Shown one piece after another: positions 10,915-22,095 of a DNA stretch of 64,000 bases. The notes below the pieces were generated by a model. The model was not told the origin of the DNA, ran no database searches, and saw only the letters and a list, made by a program, of their open reading frames with translations. This stretch comes from Marsupella aquatica (taxonomy: Eukaryota; Marchantiophyta): contig OZ316893.1 of NCBI GenBank assembly GCA_973895155.1, positions 8,928,001-8,992,000 of the forward strand, given 5' to 3'. The position numbers and the translations under genes are program-made. Within the stretch, counting starts at the first letter, position 1. Every line of letters begins with the position of its first letter.

Positions 10915-13071
10915 ATGGATCGTTTGATCGCTGTCTCTGCTTTGACGTTTGTCGGTCTGCTATCGAAACGGCATCTCTCTAGACGATCGGCTGAACCTGA
11001 TGAAGCTAAGAAAGCCAAGGAGGGTGGGCTGCCCATTACCGATCCCAATTGGCAGTGGCCAATTTATGATCAGTACAAGAATAAGGAAGGACAGGTACAT
11101 TTGAAGAAACGGCATGCAGAGAAGAGCAAGGACGAAGCCAAGAGCAGTCCGTTCCGAGTGATCTACAAAAACGAGGAAAATCAGCAATGGCCGGATGCGG
11201 TCAAGATCGTTCTGTATTCCAAGCCCCTCATCAAAATCGTCGAGCAGTACCTCCCCAACAACGGAGACTTGAAGACTCTGGTAGAACCAACTCTTCGCGG
11301 CCGAGAGTTGTGCATTGTGCTCGATGAGCTCAAGAATCATCAGCACTCCATAGAGGGGAAACCAGAGCATCATGGAATTCCCAACGGAAATGGGATGCTT
11401 GCAAATGGTGATTCACCCAAACCCCATGAGCTGACTAACGGAGACTCTGTTCAACACGACGGTAAGCCTGAGGAGCAAAGTGAAGGGAAGCTTCACCTGA
11501 CGCACTTGCTGCGATTTATGGAGAAGGAATACAGAGATGTGGTTGTCCGAGTTCAACGCATGGAGGAAGAGAACCAAGTGACGTGGGATATGTTGTGGGC
11601 TTTCTTACCCGCTGGCAAGAAAGTCGTCTACAGCTGTGACCACTCCGAAGAGCTTCTGTACGCTGTTGTGTCCAGCAACTACTTCCAATTTTCCGTAATG
11701 ACTGGGTGGTCTTTCATCCTGGAGCTTGATGTGTGTGAATTTGACGGGCAACGTTACAAGAAGTGCCAAATCATCCGAAAAATCCTCAAGTACGAGGGTG
11801 AGCGCTCGTTTGCCGGCTTGGCCGTCTGCCCTGTAGAATTCGTTGGAACGCCGGAGATGTTGGAGGAAAGATTCGTTGAGAACGGTAAGAAATATGTCGA
11901 CCTAACGATGACAACAAAGCATCGGTTCATGCACTACACTGGGCCTCTGTTTCAGAAAAGAAAGGACAAAGGGGATACGTGCTGGCAATTGCACAAGGAG
12001 AATGCGGACGGAAGAGTGATGATCGACCTCGAGAGCTTTGCGAAGATGAATCCCCGATATCCCATGGGCAATGCGCAGCCACCATCAGCCTCCAGAAGCT
12101 GGATTCGCCGAAGCGATGGTTGCTACTCGTGCTACACCCCCCCTCGCGAATCGTACAACTCATCTACTGTCGCATCGGAAGTGTCGAACGAGAATCTCCT
12201 CTTCGCTCCGGGCATTGTCTACGGCTTCTCCTTCACCTTGAAAATGTGGGGCTCTTTCGCGATCAGTGGCTTTCGGGAAATCTCTTTCGACTCTTCTGCC
12301 TTCCAGGAACTTGTGATGGAATCTCAAATGAAAAGCTTGGTGCATAACTTGGTGAGCCATTACATTGCGACGCCAGCCGATGGATCACGGCCTTTGCGGC
12401 GAGTGGATCCAATCTCCAACAAGGGCAACGGATGCGTCTTTCTCTGCTACGGCCCACCTGGAACAGGAAAAACTTTGACAGCGGAGTCCCTAGCCGAGAC
12501 TATGGGGCGCCCTCTCTGGGCCCTCAGCGTTTCCGAGCTCGGAACAACACCCAGGGAGCTCGAGCAGACGTTGTTCAAAGTTCTCGACATCGCAGCAGCG
12601 TGGCGGGCTGTGCTGCTGCTTGATGAAGCGGATGTCTACCTGGAGAAGCGCATTACAGGAGCAGACCTCACTCGCAATGCCATGACAGGCGTCTTCCTGC
12701 GAATGCTGGAGTACTACCGAGGCGTTCTTTTCCTGACGACAAACCGCATTGGCACTTTTGACGAAGCATTCCGCTCCCGGATCTCCATGTTTTTGCACTA
12801 CGAGCCACTCAGCACTCAACACAAGCAGCAAATCTGGAAAGCGCTCCTCGACAAGGCCAGAATCCAAGATGTCGACGTGGGCAAGCTCTCCGAGTTAGCA
12901 GCTCTGGACCTGAATGGCCGTGAAATCAGAAACGCCATTCACACGGCGCAGAGCTGGGCGCAGAGCAAAGGAGAGGTTCTTGAGCTTCAGCACGTTCACT
13001 ACGTCATGAGCGTAATGGCTACCTCCCTCAAATCGCTCAATGAGGCGCTCCAAACCTCTGCATATAAATAA
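10915..13071 (+). CDS. AAA-family ATPase with a fungal-type N-terminal domain
   Basis: A 718-residue intronless ATPase. The C-terminal AAA module is complete: Walker A GPPGTGKT (about 513-520), Walker B VLLLDEAD (about 566-573), sensor-1 LFLTTNR (about 606-612) and an arginine-finger region FRSRISMFLHYEPL (about 618-631), then a helical lid. The N-terminal half matches the DUF7025-type region known mainly from large AAA families of filamentous fungi: GWSFILELDVCEFDG, the following LKYEGERSFAGLAVCPVEF, and the linker GRVMIDLESFAKMNPRYP. Residues 150-190 are a low-complexity Gly/Asn/His linker. The extreme N-terminus has one short hydrophobic stretch. Substrate and cellular role are unknown. 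It differs from plant BCS1-like AAA proteins. Fungal origin by transfer is a reasonable inference, not shown. The start is the first ATG in frame. Confidence 0.85.
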   Translation: MDRLIAVSALTFVGLLSKRHLSRRSAEPDEAKKAKEGGLPITDPNWQWPIYDQYKNKEGQVHLKKRHAEKSKDEAKSSPFRVIYKNEENQQWPDAVKIVLYSKPLIKIVEQYLPNNGDLKTLVEPTLRGRELCIVLDELKNHQHSIEGKPEHHGIPNGNGMLANGDSPKPHELTNGDSVQHDGKPEEQSEGKLHLTHLLRFMEKEYRDVVVRVQRMEEENQVTWDMLWAFLPAGKKVVYSCDHSEELLYAVVSSNYFQFSVMTGWSFILELDVCEFDGQRYKKCQIIRKILKYEGERSFAGLAVCPVEFVGTPEMLEERFVENGKKYVDLTMTTKHRFMHYTGPLFQKRKDKGDTCWQLHKENADGRVMIDLESFAKMNPRYPMGNAQPPSASRSWIRRSDGCYSCYTPPRESYNSSTVASEVSNENLLFAPGIVYGFSFTLKMWGSFAISGFREISFDSSAFQELVMESQMKSLVHNLVSHYIATPADGSRPLRRVDPISNKGNGCVFLCYGPPGTGKTLTAESLAETMGRPLWALSVSELGTTPRELEQTLFKVLDIAAAWRAVLLLDEADVYLEKRITGADLTRNAMTGVFLRMLEYYRGVLFLTTNRIGTFDEAFRSRISMFLHYEPLSTQHKQQIWKALLDKARIQDVDVGKLSELAALDLNGREIRNAIHTAQSWAQSKGEVLELQHVHYVMSVMATSLKSLNEALQTSAYK

Positions 13072-14503
13072 TAGCTTCGTTCACACAGAGCAACAGAAAC
13101 AATCGGCACTAGATCGAGGTAGCGAATAATTACGCAATTCTCAACGGATGCAATTTTTGGGGTCTTGGCACCTTTGATCATAAATTCGACTATTGCAAAG
13201 TGCAACTTAAAGCACATTAGGGGAATTAGTAGTGTACTAGCTCACTGTTATAAGTTCAGCCGTAAACAAGCTGTTCAGAGCAGATTGGACACAGAATCCA
13301 TTCGAGCATGGGCTCGTTCCCCCCACCACCATCTTTCATCAAGGACATGAATCATTTGTACACAAAATGAAACACACAATGTTGTCAATTTTAAAACCCA
13401 CGATTGGAACATTGTCATTCCATCTCTTTCTCTAACTTCTTTCCGTGTTCCTCGAGATTGCTGGATTCCAAATTCAGGATTTATAAGATGATCATCTTTT
13501 GGATGCCAAATCAATCATGATTCTTTGCAGATTTGAAGGATGGAGGTCGTGGCTTACTTTTTAATGACACCATGTTTTGGAAAAATATTGAGTGTACTAT
13601 AGGCCGATGTGGCGGAGATCGGTGGAATTATAACATGAACTCGAAGCTTTATCTATCAGACTTAAGATCGATCGACTTCAGTGATCGAAGCGATCCTTTT
13701 GCATTTATTTCGACTTGATCAATTACTCAAAGAATGAAAGTTAATTCTAGATGAAGAAGCTGTATTTCTGCTCTAGTGTAACATGTAATTGCGGTTCAAT
13801 CCGAAGATAATACCAGAAGTGTTTATTTTATTTTATTTTATTTTATTTTTTATAATACCAGAAGTGTTGATCGCAACGTACGTTGCCGACTTGATTGGAA
13901 CCACAAATTGGATACATCACTTCTTGCAATTAATCTCCTTTCCAGTTCCGTTCTTAAATCCTTTGTTGTACTTGTGCATACGGCCTTACAATTTTAGGGA
14001 CCCAGAAAGTTAGCGACGAAGAACTTTCTTCCCCTGGCTGGCTAAGGATGAATAGGGTACCGTCTGGAATTAGTTAGCAATTTTCATTTTCACTTGTATC
14101 TGAAGATAAAGATTCTTAGCAAATTACTCATATTGCCCGCTCACATTCTTCTCATTCTTAGTCTCCCCACATGGAACCATGGAGAATTTCCTTATGAAAT
14201 CAAAGCCCAGTTGAGTCAAACTCAAGGTTAGGTCTGAAATCAGCGGCTGCTAAGTACCGCTATATTCCGCGTTGTGGACAATTTGGGTCGAAGACAATCA
14301 TATGAGGCTAGAAATGAGTAGCATATTCCATGTTGCTGATGTTTATTACAGGCTTGGAAGTGACGATCGTTTGGTGTGTGACCTGACTCCTTTGTGTTTG
14401 TATGTGGCTCTTCAGATGCAATTTATAATGTTTTTAGAAGTGCAATGTTTCTTAAAAGTCCTTTGTGAAGGACCAAAACCTTGCGCACAATTGCAAAATC
14501 TTT
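13072..14503. other. Gene-free AT-rich spacer
   Basis: No recognised gene. At 13807-13823 and 13852-13868 a perfect 17-bp repeat, ATAATACCAGAAGTGTT, flanks 28 bp made almost only of TTTTA units. This looks like a retroposed poly-A/T tail with a target-site duplication, or slippage between two copies. Confidence 0.5.
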
Positions 14504-14637
14504 CGCCTCGAAAAAACCAATGGAATTTCATTCAAAAAGCAAGCATACAACAGGGGTGGCCCACAATTTGCCTCAAAAAAAAACCAATGGAATTCCATTC
14601 AAAAACCCAGCATGCAAGAGGGGTGGCCCACAAAAGG
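14504..14637. repeat. Two-copy tandem repeat of about 66 bp
   Basis: Copies at about 14504-14568 and 14570-14637 share AACCAATGGAATT, CATTCAAAAA and AGGGGTGGCCCACAA. The open frames crossing them are by-products of the repeat. Confidence 0.85.
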
Positions 14638-14858
14638 GGGTCGTCACCAATGGGGACCAAAGGTCTAAAGTGCCCAAAAACGACAGGGGTGGGGGGAACG
14701 CAAAATTGCAGCATCTTTACGAATAGTCTGAGCCATACATGTCAACCAGCAAAAGAGACAAAAATCCATTCACATCGGTGTAAAGTTCATTACGTCATCA
14801 GTCTTGAAATATCATACAAAAGTACTGGCATTTTCATAATCATGGTACACAAAAAGCA

Positions 14859-15095
14859 GAGTGGGTCTATCTCTACTCCACACTGCTTTGGAACATCCAT
14901 GAAGGGCAAACTGCTACCCCTAGAGATATTGATGCCTATACAGATTCTTCAGTTTGTGGTTTGGCATGAAGATCAAAGAAGAGTGGGTATATATCTACTC
15001 CACACTCCTTTGGAACATCCAAGGGCAAACTGCTACTACCCCTAGAGATATTGAAGCCTATACAGATTCTTTAATTTGTGGTTTGGGATGAACAT
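14859..15095 (-). repeat. 122-bp duplication of the sugar transporter 3' end
   Basis: Copy one (about 14859-14980) and copy two (about 14981-15095) share ATCTACTCCACACT, GGAACATCCA, CCCCTAGAGATATTGA and TTGTGGTTTGG. Copy two spans the last 13 codons and stop of the transporter gene. Copy one therefore repeats the coding end plus 3' UTR downstream and is non-coding. Confidence 0.85.
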
Positions 15096-17244
15096 CATGC
15101 CTGGCTTTCATTTCCTGCTCTGCTATCTCCTCCTCGGGAATGAATCTCTTCCAATACCAATGGCCGCCCCACACATGTTGCATTTCTTCTATTGGAATCC
15201 CCTTTGTCTCAGGAATGAAGAAAATGACAAAAATAGTCATGACTACTATCCAACCAGCGAAAAAAATGAAGATGCCATACTTCATTGTGCAGAGCATTGA
15301 CAAGAAAGCCTGTGCTATGAGGAATGTGAATATGAGGTTGGTGGAAACAGTGATCGACAGACCAGCTGATCGTGTTTCCAAAGGAAAAGTCTCACTGGGA
15401 ATCAACCATCCTAGAGGGCCCCAAGACCAGGCGAAACCAGAAACAAATACACAGATAAGCACCACAACTGATATGGCACTTGCTGTTGGAAGTTTGCCGT
15501 TGGGTGGTAGCTGCAATCCCAGAATGATGCTGATGATGAACTGTATAATCACCACATATACGAATCACATTCAAGTTAGAACTCTTAAGCTAAAAACAAA
15601 ATTGCCATCATTCACAAAAAGTAACTTTAAAAACTAGAAACTAGACGATTTGTTGAGCTTACCATCGCAACGAACATCTGGACACCGGATTCCAAAAGCA
15701 ATTTCCGTCTTCCGACTTTGTCCACAATCAACACAGCAACAATGGTTGACGCCACATTCACAACTCCGGTGATCACAGCTGAATAAAGAGCTGCATCATT
15801 CCCAAATCCCAGAGTCTGGAAAAGCACCGGCGAGTAAAACATTATAGCATTGATCCCCGTAAACTGCTGGAACAGCTGCAACAGCATTCCAATAACGAGC
15901 TGCGGTCTTGCCCTTCTCTTCAAGATGTTTCTATAAGGATGCACGACTGTTTTGGCCATCTCACTGGCTGCCAGAATGTCCTCATACTCGGCCTCCACAT
16001 CCTCCACGCCTCGGACTTTCCGGAGCACTCTCTTCCCTTTCTCAAGCTGACCCCGTTCAATCAAACTGTTGGGAGTGTCCAGCAGAATGAGCGATCCAAC
16101 AAATAGGAGAAAGGCGGGAACGGCTGCCCCTCCAAGGGCCAACCGCCATCCCCATCTGTTGATTTTGCTCGTCCCGTAATTCACAAGATTTGCTGCGAAA
16201 ATGCCCACAGTCACAGCCAGCTGAAACAGAATGTTCAGACCTCCTCGAAGATTCGTTGGTGCCATCTCTGAAAGGTACAAAGGTACAGCCTGCAGATGTA
16301 AAATACAAGGACCGGAGTACAATTAGTTGACAGTTGACATGCTATTATGCAAAATTTATAGGAGCTGCTGAATTGGAGAGATGGCTTGGATAGGGGAGAT
16401 CGTTGGTGTTATGTTACCTGATTCGCAAAGCCAACGCCAACGCCCAGTATAACACGGCCAATAATTACCACGATGAGACTAGGAGCTGATGCACAGAGCA
16501 CAGTGCCGAGGACAAAACATATCCCAGCGACTCTCATAGTGAGAAGGCGTCCGAACCTACGAGAGGTGTAACCAGCAGCGAAAGTGGCTATCAAACCAGC
16601 AATATACAAGCTGGAGGTGAACAGTTGCAGGTTCTGGTTGTCATACTTGCAATAATTATCTCCTGAACCCTGCCTGGCCAATACACTAGGGAAAAATTTT
16701 CCCAGGAAACTATGCATGCTGGTCACTCCACCTGCAGTACAGCACAGACAGCAATCCAAGCATCAGTAGCTTGTACAACCGCAATTATACCACCTCTGTA
16801 AGCAATATGGATGCGCTGAGTAGAGCTGTGCAAACAGAGCAGCTGAGTAGCATGTACAACAACTCTATATCTTCTCGAGGAGAATGACATAATCATCCAA
16901 GACTGAGGACGTAGAGACCGAGTGCAACAGAGCGTGAACAAATTGCTTCAATTACTTTCTCAATAATCGGCCTCAAAACATACCAGTGATACAGGCTTAA
17001 TGATTCTTTCTAGTGATCGAATACAACCTGTATGAAGAAGCGACTCACTGTCTAAATTGATTGAAGAAAGCATGATGTGAATTTCGAACTTCAGGAAGTT
17101 AAACTTACCAGAGATACCGACATCGTAGCCAAACATGAGCCCTCCGCTGGCTGCAATGATGCAAGTGAGGACCACGTACACCGTGGTTCGGCCATTATAT
17201 GGCTTGCTCCAGCCCCCGGTAGGAGCCATCACTCCTCCAGCCAT
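15058..17244 (-). CDS. STP-type monosaccharide/H+ symporter (four exons)
   Basis: Plasma-membrane hexose/proton symporter of the plant STP branch of the MFS sugar porters. Exons, in coding order: 17109-17244, 16418-16731, 15663-16289 and 15058-15540. Introns are 377, 128 and 122 bp, all GT-AG. Coding length is 1560 nt, 519 residues, typical for STPs (about 510-525). Exon 1 starts MAGGVMAP and encodes TM1 with [13 protein letters not shown]; the last glycine codon is split (phase 1), continuing as GVTSMHSFL. Exon 2 ends GVGVGFANQ, exon 3 starts [11 protein letters not shown] and contains [19 protein letters not shown], and exon 4 contains [20 protein letters not shown] and the [11 protein letters not shown] motif. 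Join spacing across exons 3/4 matches STP1. No defect is seen. The C-terminal end is duplicated in the 3' flank. Confidence 0.93.
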
Positions 17245-17290
17245 GATTGCAGACTTTGATCACGGTCCTAGCTCTCCCTTCTTTGGTCCC

Positions 17291-17520
17291 TACTGCTCTT
17301 TCTTCTCCGTGTCCGTCTCGACCGAATTACGAAGGGATTGCAAACACACTCCAATAAACTTCTTCCTTCACTACTGCTCTTTCTTCTCCGTTTCCGTCTC
17401 GGCCGAAGACGAAGGGATTGCAGACACACTACAATACACTTCTTTCTTCACTACTGCTCTTTCTTCTCCGTGTCCGTCTCGGCCGAAGACGAAGGGATTG
17501 CAGACACGCTATAATACATC
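17291..17520. repeat. 80-bp tandem repeat upstream of the transporter
   Basis: Three units start at 17291, 17372 and 17452 with TACTGCTCTTTCTTCTCCGT, followed by GTCCGTCTCG(A/G)CCGAA and GAAGGGATTGCA. They lie within 300 bp upstream of the transporter ATG, so in its promoter or 5' leader. Confidence 0.85.
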
Positions 17521-17670
17521 AGACGCAAGCATGAGCTTCGGTTTCTCGATACATCTTCAAGAGCTGGTAGAGCGAGCGACACTAAGATAAGCTTCACTTC
17601 TCTCAATGACCCGGAAGAGCTGGGAGACTGAGCGATTTCAGACCTTCCTTCCTATCTAGCTGGTCGGGTC

Positions 17671-17979
17671 CGCTCTGTCGAAGAAGAGCAGATCGCAGAC
17701 AACTACACTATAAACGTGAGGGTGGTGAACTAAATTAAGCTGTCTATCCAATCAAATCTTTTATTAATTCCTTTGGACATCTGTCCTCTTTACAGAACCG
17801 CCGCAATGCTGCGCGCCTGTGGCAACGCTCTGTCGAAGAAGAGCGGATTGCAGACACGCTACACTGAATCAGACGTGAGGGTGGTCAACTAAATTAAGCT
17901 GTCTATCCAATCAAATCTTTAGCTCCTTTGGACATCTGTCCTTTTTACAGAACCGCCGCAATGCTGCGCGCATCTGGCA
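17671..17979. repeat. 155-bp tandem repeat
   Basis: Two units at 17671-17825 and 17826-17979 share CGCTCTGTCGAAGAAGAGC, TAAATTAAGCTGTCTATCCA, CCTTTGGACATCTGTCC and ACAGAACCGCCGCAATGCTG. Each therefore carries an ATG in the same context (17806 and 17961). Confidence 0.85.
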
Positions 17980-18095
17980 AGCATTCTTTGTTTTCACCAT
18001 CTGCTGCCTGTCATGCACGGACTACAGCCATAGCTCTCACTGGGCTGAAGTGTACTACTTATCACAAATTAAACCCTGTCGATCCAATCCTCCAG
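17961..18095 (+). other. Possible orphan first exon with a mitochondrial-type presequence
   Basis: From the ATG at 17961 a 45-codon frame begins MLRASGKHSLFSPSAACHAR. It is rich in Arg, Ser, Ala and His and has no acidic residue until codon 41, then ends exactly at CAG followed by GTAATC, a good exon end and donor. The repeat copy upstream gives a 28-codon frame at 17806-17892 starting MLRACGNALSKKSGLQTR. Both look like mitochondrial targeting peptides. No downstream exon is found before the satellite, so this may be a gene remnant or coincidence. Confidence 0.25.
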
Positions 18096-18310
18096 GTAAT
18101 CACACATCAAAGGTAATCACGTGGTCACATCAAAATGTGGTAATCTGTCATCTGTGGTAATCACAAATCCAAATGTCGATCCAATCCTCCAGGTAATCAC
18201 ACATCAAAGGTATCACGTGGTCACATCACAATGTGGTAATCTGTCATCTGTGGTAATCACATATCCAAATGTGGTCACATCAAAGGTAATCACACATCAA
18301 ATGTGGTATC
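18078..18310. repeat. 97-bp tandem repeat built of GGTAATCACA sub-units
   Basis: Units start at 18078 and 18175 with GTCGATCCAATCCTCCAGGT. Inside, GGTAATCACACATCAAA and GTGGTCACATCAAA alternate several times, showing a shorter ancestral unit. Confidence 0.85.
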
Positions 18311-21300
18311 ATAATGAGTGCACTCAATGATTGAAAGAAAATAACGGAGGTTATCATGATATGGAGGGATATCGTACACTGTATGTATATGTAGTATTTG
18401 CGACCCAATCCATGTTCATATACTCGATCTTACATGAGATCTTTACCGTCTACATGAGGTCTTTAGGTCTGATACTCGGTCTTACATAGGTCTTTACGGT
18501 CTTCCTGAGGTCTTTAGGGTCTTTACGGCAGGAATTGAGAGAGTTGCACTAAATCACACACCATAATTTATACCCAGGCAAATATTATTTCGGACCCAAT
18601 TACGTAATTGACCAAGGCGTAGTAGTGTACTATTGTGTTGACTCTGGAGCACTATAATTATAAAGGACCCGATAGCTCTGGTGCTGACAGATTGTACAAC
18701 ATGGTACCTTATGAAACAACTTCCTGTTTCAACGATGCTCATGAAATAGTTCTTTAATTTTTTGCTGGCCGTTACAATATATATACATATATTTTATTTT
18801 TATTTTATTTCAAAAAATTCCTTGCTTGCTACGCCTCTCTTTACCCATACTTTATGTTTTACATTAATAAACAGGAGTCCACCTAAAAGTAACTAGTGAG
18901 CTAATGATGAAAAGTAACCCAAAATTCCTGACGAATCAAGGCACACACTATGGGTTTCTCGTTTGTCTCTAGACAATAGGTCTTTGGTTGTCAGTCCACA
19001 GGACCTACTGTAGACTGTCCCCTGAAGTCCACTAGGAGACCTCTGGTATTCAGAGTGGTTATTGGAGAACAAACACTTGTCAATTTCTCAGTGATAAGCT
19101 GTAAAACTATTCTAGTACGTGCTACATGCTGATTCTTTCCACATTTAGAATTCCAAAAGAAGATTTCTACCCATCTACAACCCAAAAAGCAGACCACGCT
19201 CTACATGTACAATCCAATTTCTCGGTGATTATTGTGTACAAATAGGCTAGTAAGTGTTGAATTTATCAACATCTACAACCCAAAAGACGAACACGTTCCA
19301 TATCTACAATCCAAAAAGCAGACCACGTTCCGCATGTACAATCTAAAAAGCAGACCACGTCTCAATGTAGATGACTGCTGAGAATTCAGAATGTGACACG
19401 CACATACCTTTATTGCCCTGGCACTGAAGCAGGTAGTCCAAAGTTTGACAATATGCTCAGCTTTCGGTCCTTGTTCTTCAAGATGGTTGATATTTTCTAA
19501 AAACTATTAAAATAATAAATTATGGAATGAAGATCAAATTCGAAGGTTGGACTGTTGGACGATCGCAATTGGGTCAAAAACACGCCTTCCTTCTTTGGTT
19601 TATAAACAACTAGTGCCTTATCATTTTATTATTCAACCATTATTGGCGTTTACATTCTTTTCTAGTAGGTACAAGTACCGCTCTAATGACTTCAAACTTA
19701 TTTATTGGCACGTTGGAACTGCTTCCTTAACCACAACGATAATTACAATTACTTGTTCCTATAATTCAAATACACATCAGTTTCTTAGCCCCATATAGCA
19801 TGTTCATTCTCATTCTACTACATGTCTATTTTGACTTATCTAAAAGAATTGAAATGGGTAGACATTTTAACTTAACTAGTTTATAAAAAACAAGTATTAA
19901 AAAATGCACACCTTTTTAAAAATGAAAAAATACAATATTTGAAGACATGTGCATTAATTTCAAGGTATTAATCAATGTACTTGTATTAGGACTGCAGCAC
20001 TTTATGATTCAATTCAAAGAGAAGAGCGTGCACTAGTGAACTTTGTTTTTTTTTTTTTACTTTTGGCTCTATTTGGGGCTCTCTATTTAGGTGACACCTG
20101 TTCATCAATAAACCAGGAACAATGTAAATTCTATAACCAATGGCATATAAGGTGCACTCATCAATGAATAGTGTATTAGTTGCTTGGTTGAAGGGTCCAA
20201 CCTTCTCTCATGCACGTAAGGAAATATGCCCCTCAAAATGCTAAGAAAAATAGAGGAGACCTAATAAAAACTAAGGGCATTAAAAAAGTTAAAGGGGCTG
20301 CCAAAAATGATTAACTTCTAAATAATACATAGCTAAAGCATGGACTAGGCCAAATGAACATAAAACTACATTTCAATCAAATTCAATGAGACAAGATAGC
20401 CAAAGAGTGTCCCGCCATATAGCAGCCTCGAAAAAAACATCAGGTTCCGAGCCCCACTATTATCTTCAACATTTGAACCAGGCCAGTGACCAAAGAGGTT
20501 TAGGTCACAATAGGCTGAACTTGAAAGAACGAATATTAAATATACTGTGTTTATGTCACCAATGGGAGTGTTTTGTTGGAAATGGATGAGAGTGAAGTTT
20601 GATTTAGGGTTTAGACCAGGAAGTTGAGATGTCTCAATCTTGACTTAAGATATTCTAAAATCTTACAAAAAATAAATTGTGATTAGATTATTCTTTGAAG
20701 TTTTGTTGCAAGTGTGTTAGGAAGTGTCCATGATAGAATTATTATCCTTGTTTTACAACACTTGAAAATGCGCAGTCTCATATAAATAAAGTAGAGTAAA
20801 AAATCAGAGATTATATCACATATCTTTTCCTGTTGTTGGAGAAACATAACAAGTGCAAGGTAAATAGCATTTATTATCAAATGTCATCATCAATAACAAA
20901 AGTTTTTATTCAAATAAGTATAGTTATCCTGAATATCTAGAACACAAACCTGAACCCTCGAGTATCTCGTCGAGTGTCCACTACCTCATCTGAAATCTAC
21001 CACTATAAGACACAATCCTGCCAATTTGTGTCCTTCCTCCACTTATGAAAAAAAGCTCTTGGCAAGAAATATTATCAACCATTAGATCATTTCATACTTT
21101 TTTAGACCGGTTTCAGTGCAAAAATGAGGCCTGCTTGAACCCTCGGCCTAACACACAGCTGCACTTAGCTACCATCCCTTGCCCTTCTTCAGTCGTTGCC
21201 CAGTCGCGGCCACCTTGCCCTGCCCATTTTGCCTCCATGCAGTACTGCAAGGGGCTGCCGCTGGCCCTGGCTGCCACCTCTCCCCACTGGCAGCACCCTA

Positions 21301-21945
21301 GCTTGCCCTGCTCCTGGCTCACCCTTGCCTGCACACCATTCTTGCCATGGGCAAGACATTCTTAAATGCTACAAGCCCCCTCATAAGCCCTGCAAAGGGG
21401 TTTTGGGGCAGACTAATCATTCATAAATGCCACAAGCCTGCGTATGAGTGGTGGATCTCCCACCACGTGCCCGTCCAAACTTGTGTCCTAACCTTGAAAC
21501 AGACCAAACCTTGCACTAACACAGAAGGTTGAGGCAAGCTCTAGCTCTTTGACTATGCTCTTGGTCGCTGGCAACCACTCCCATAAAAAGTTGCACTCAC
21601 CTGTGTTAGCACGACTATTGTTCTTGGGGGCCTCACCCCAAGGGAACTGTGTCCTCTTGTTCCAAAGAGCACTTCAAGTAATGCTTCCATGGTGGAGCTC
21701 CAAAAATCATGTTTTTCAAGAGCATTTTTACTTTTAGGTGCATTCATTCTGGTTACCATAACAGTAATGTAGATAAATAATTAATGAGGCAATTTATTAT
21801 CTAGATTCTCTACATGGTTAGGTGTAAAGTGCTCAGTCACCTTGTCACAGTCCATGGGGATGACTAGAGACAACATACAAGTCCATTCATTGGGGCTTTA
21901 GTTTCCAGTACCAAATTTTTTACTCCAATTTGATTAATCACTAGC
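18311..21945. other. Gene-free AT-rich region with minor repeats
   Basis: No recognised coding sequence. About 18420-18530 holds a loose array of (AT/GA)GGTCTTTA units. About 19160-19370 holds several copies of CCAAAAAGCAGACCACG with (A/T)CATGTACAAT between them. The open frames near 21045-21430 are in GC-rich low-complexity sequence and resemble nothing known. Confidence 0.5.
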
Positions 21946-22095
21946 CCTGTGCCTGTGAGTTGCACAAAAGATTTGGAGGTGAGAAAAGCATGTTGAGGTG
22001 AGGAAAAGATTTCAAGGAGAGGAAAGATGTTGAGGTGAGAAACAGATGTCAATGTGAGAAAAACACATTGAGGTGAGGAGAAGATGTCAACCCTG
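21946..22095 (+). repeat. GATGTCAAGGTGAG-type minisatellite with conserved edge
   Basis: Begins with CTAGCCCTGTGCCTGTGAGT and a TGCACAAAAGAT link, then degenerate units of about 18-20 bp such as GGTGAGAAACAGATGTCAAT and GAGGTGAGGAGAAGATGTCA. The same edge plus array recurs near 49500 (inverted), 55056 and 59290. Confidence 0.7.

Noticed and set aside
10915-13071. Plant BCS1/ASD-type AAA ATPase
   Set aside because: It lacks the plant ASD-AAA N-terminal domain; the upstream region and linker follow the fungal DUF7025-type pattern instead.
14272-15045. 257-codon open frame on the plus strand
   Set aside because: It runs through two tandem repeats and antisense to the transporter 3' end; no protein family resemblance.
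21045-21430. 106- and 76-codon frames in GC-rich sequence
   Set aside because: Pro/Ala/Ser/Cys-rich, overlapping on both strands, no domain or homology recognised.
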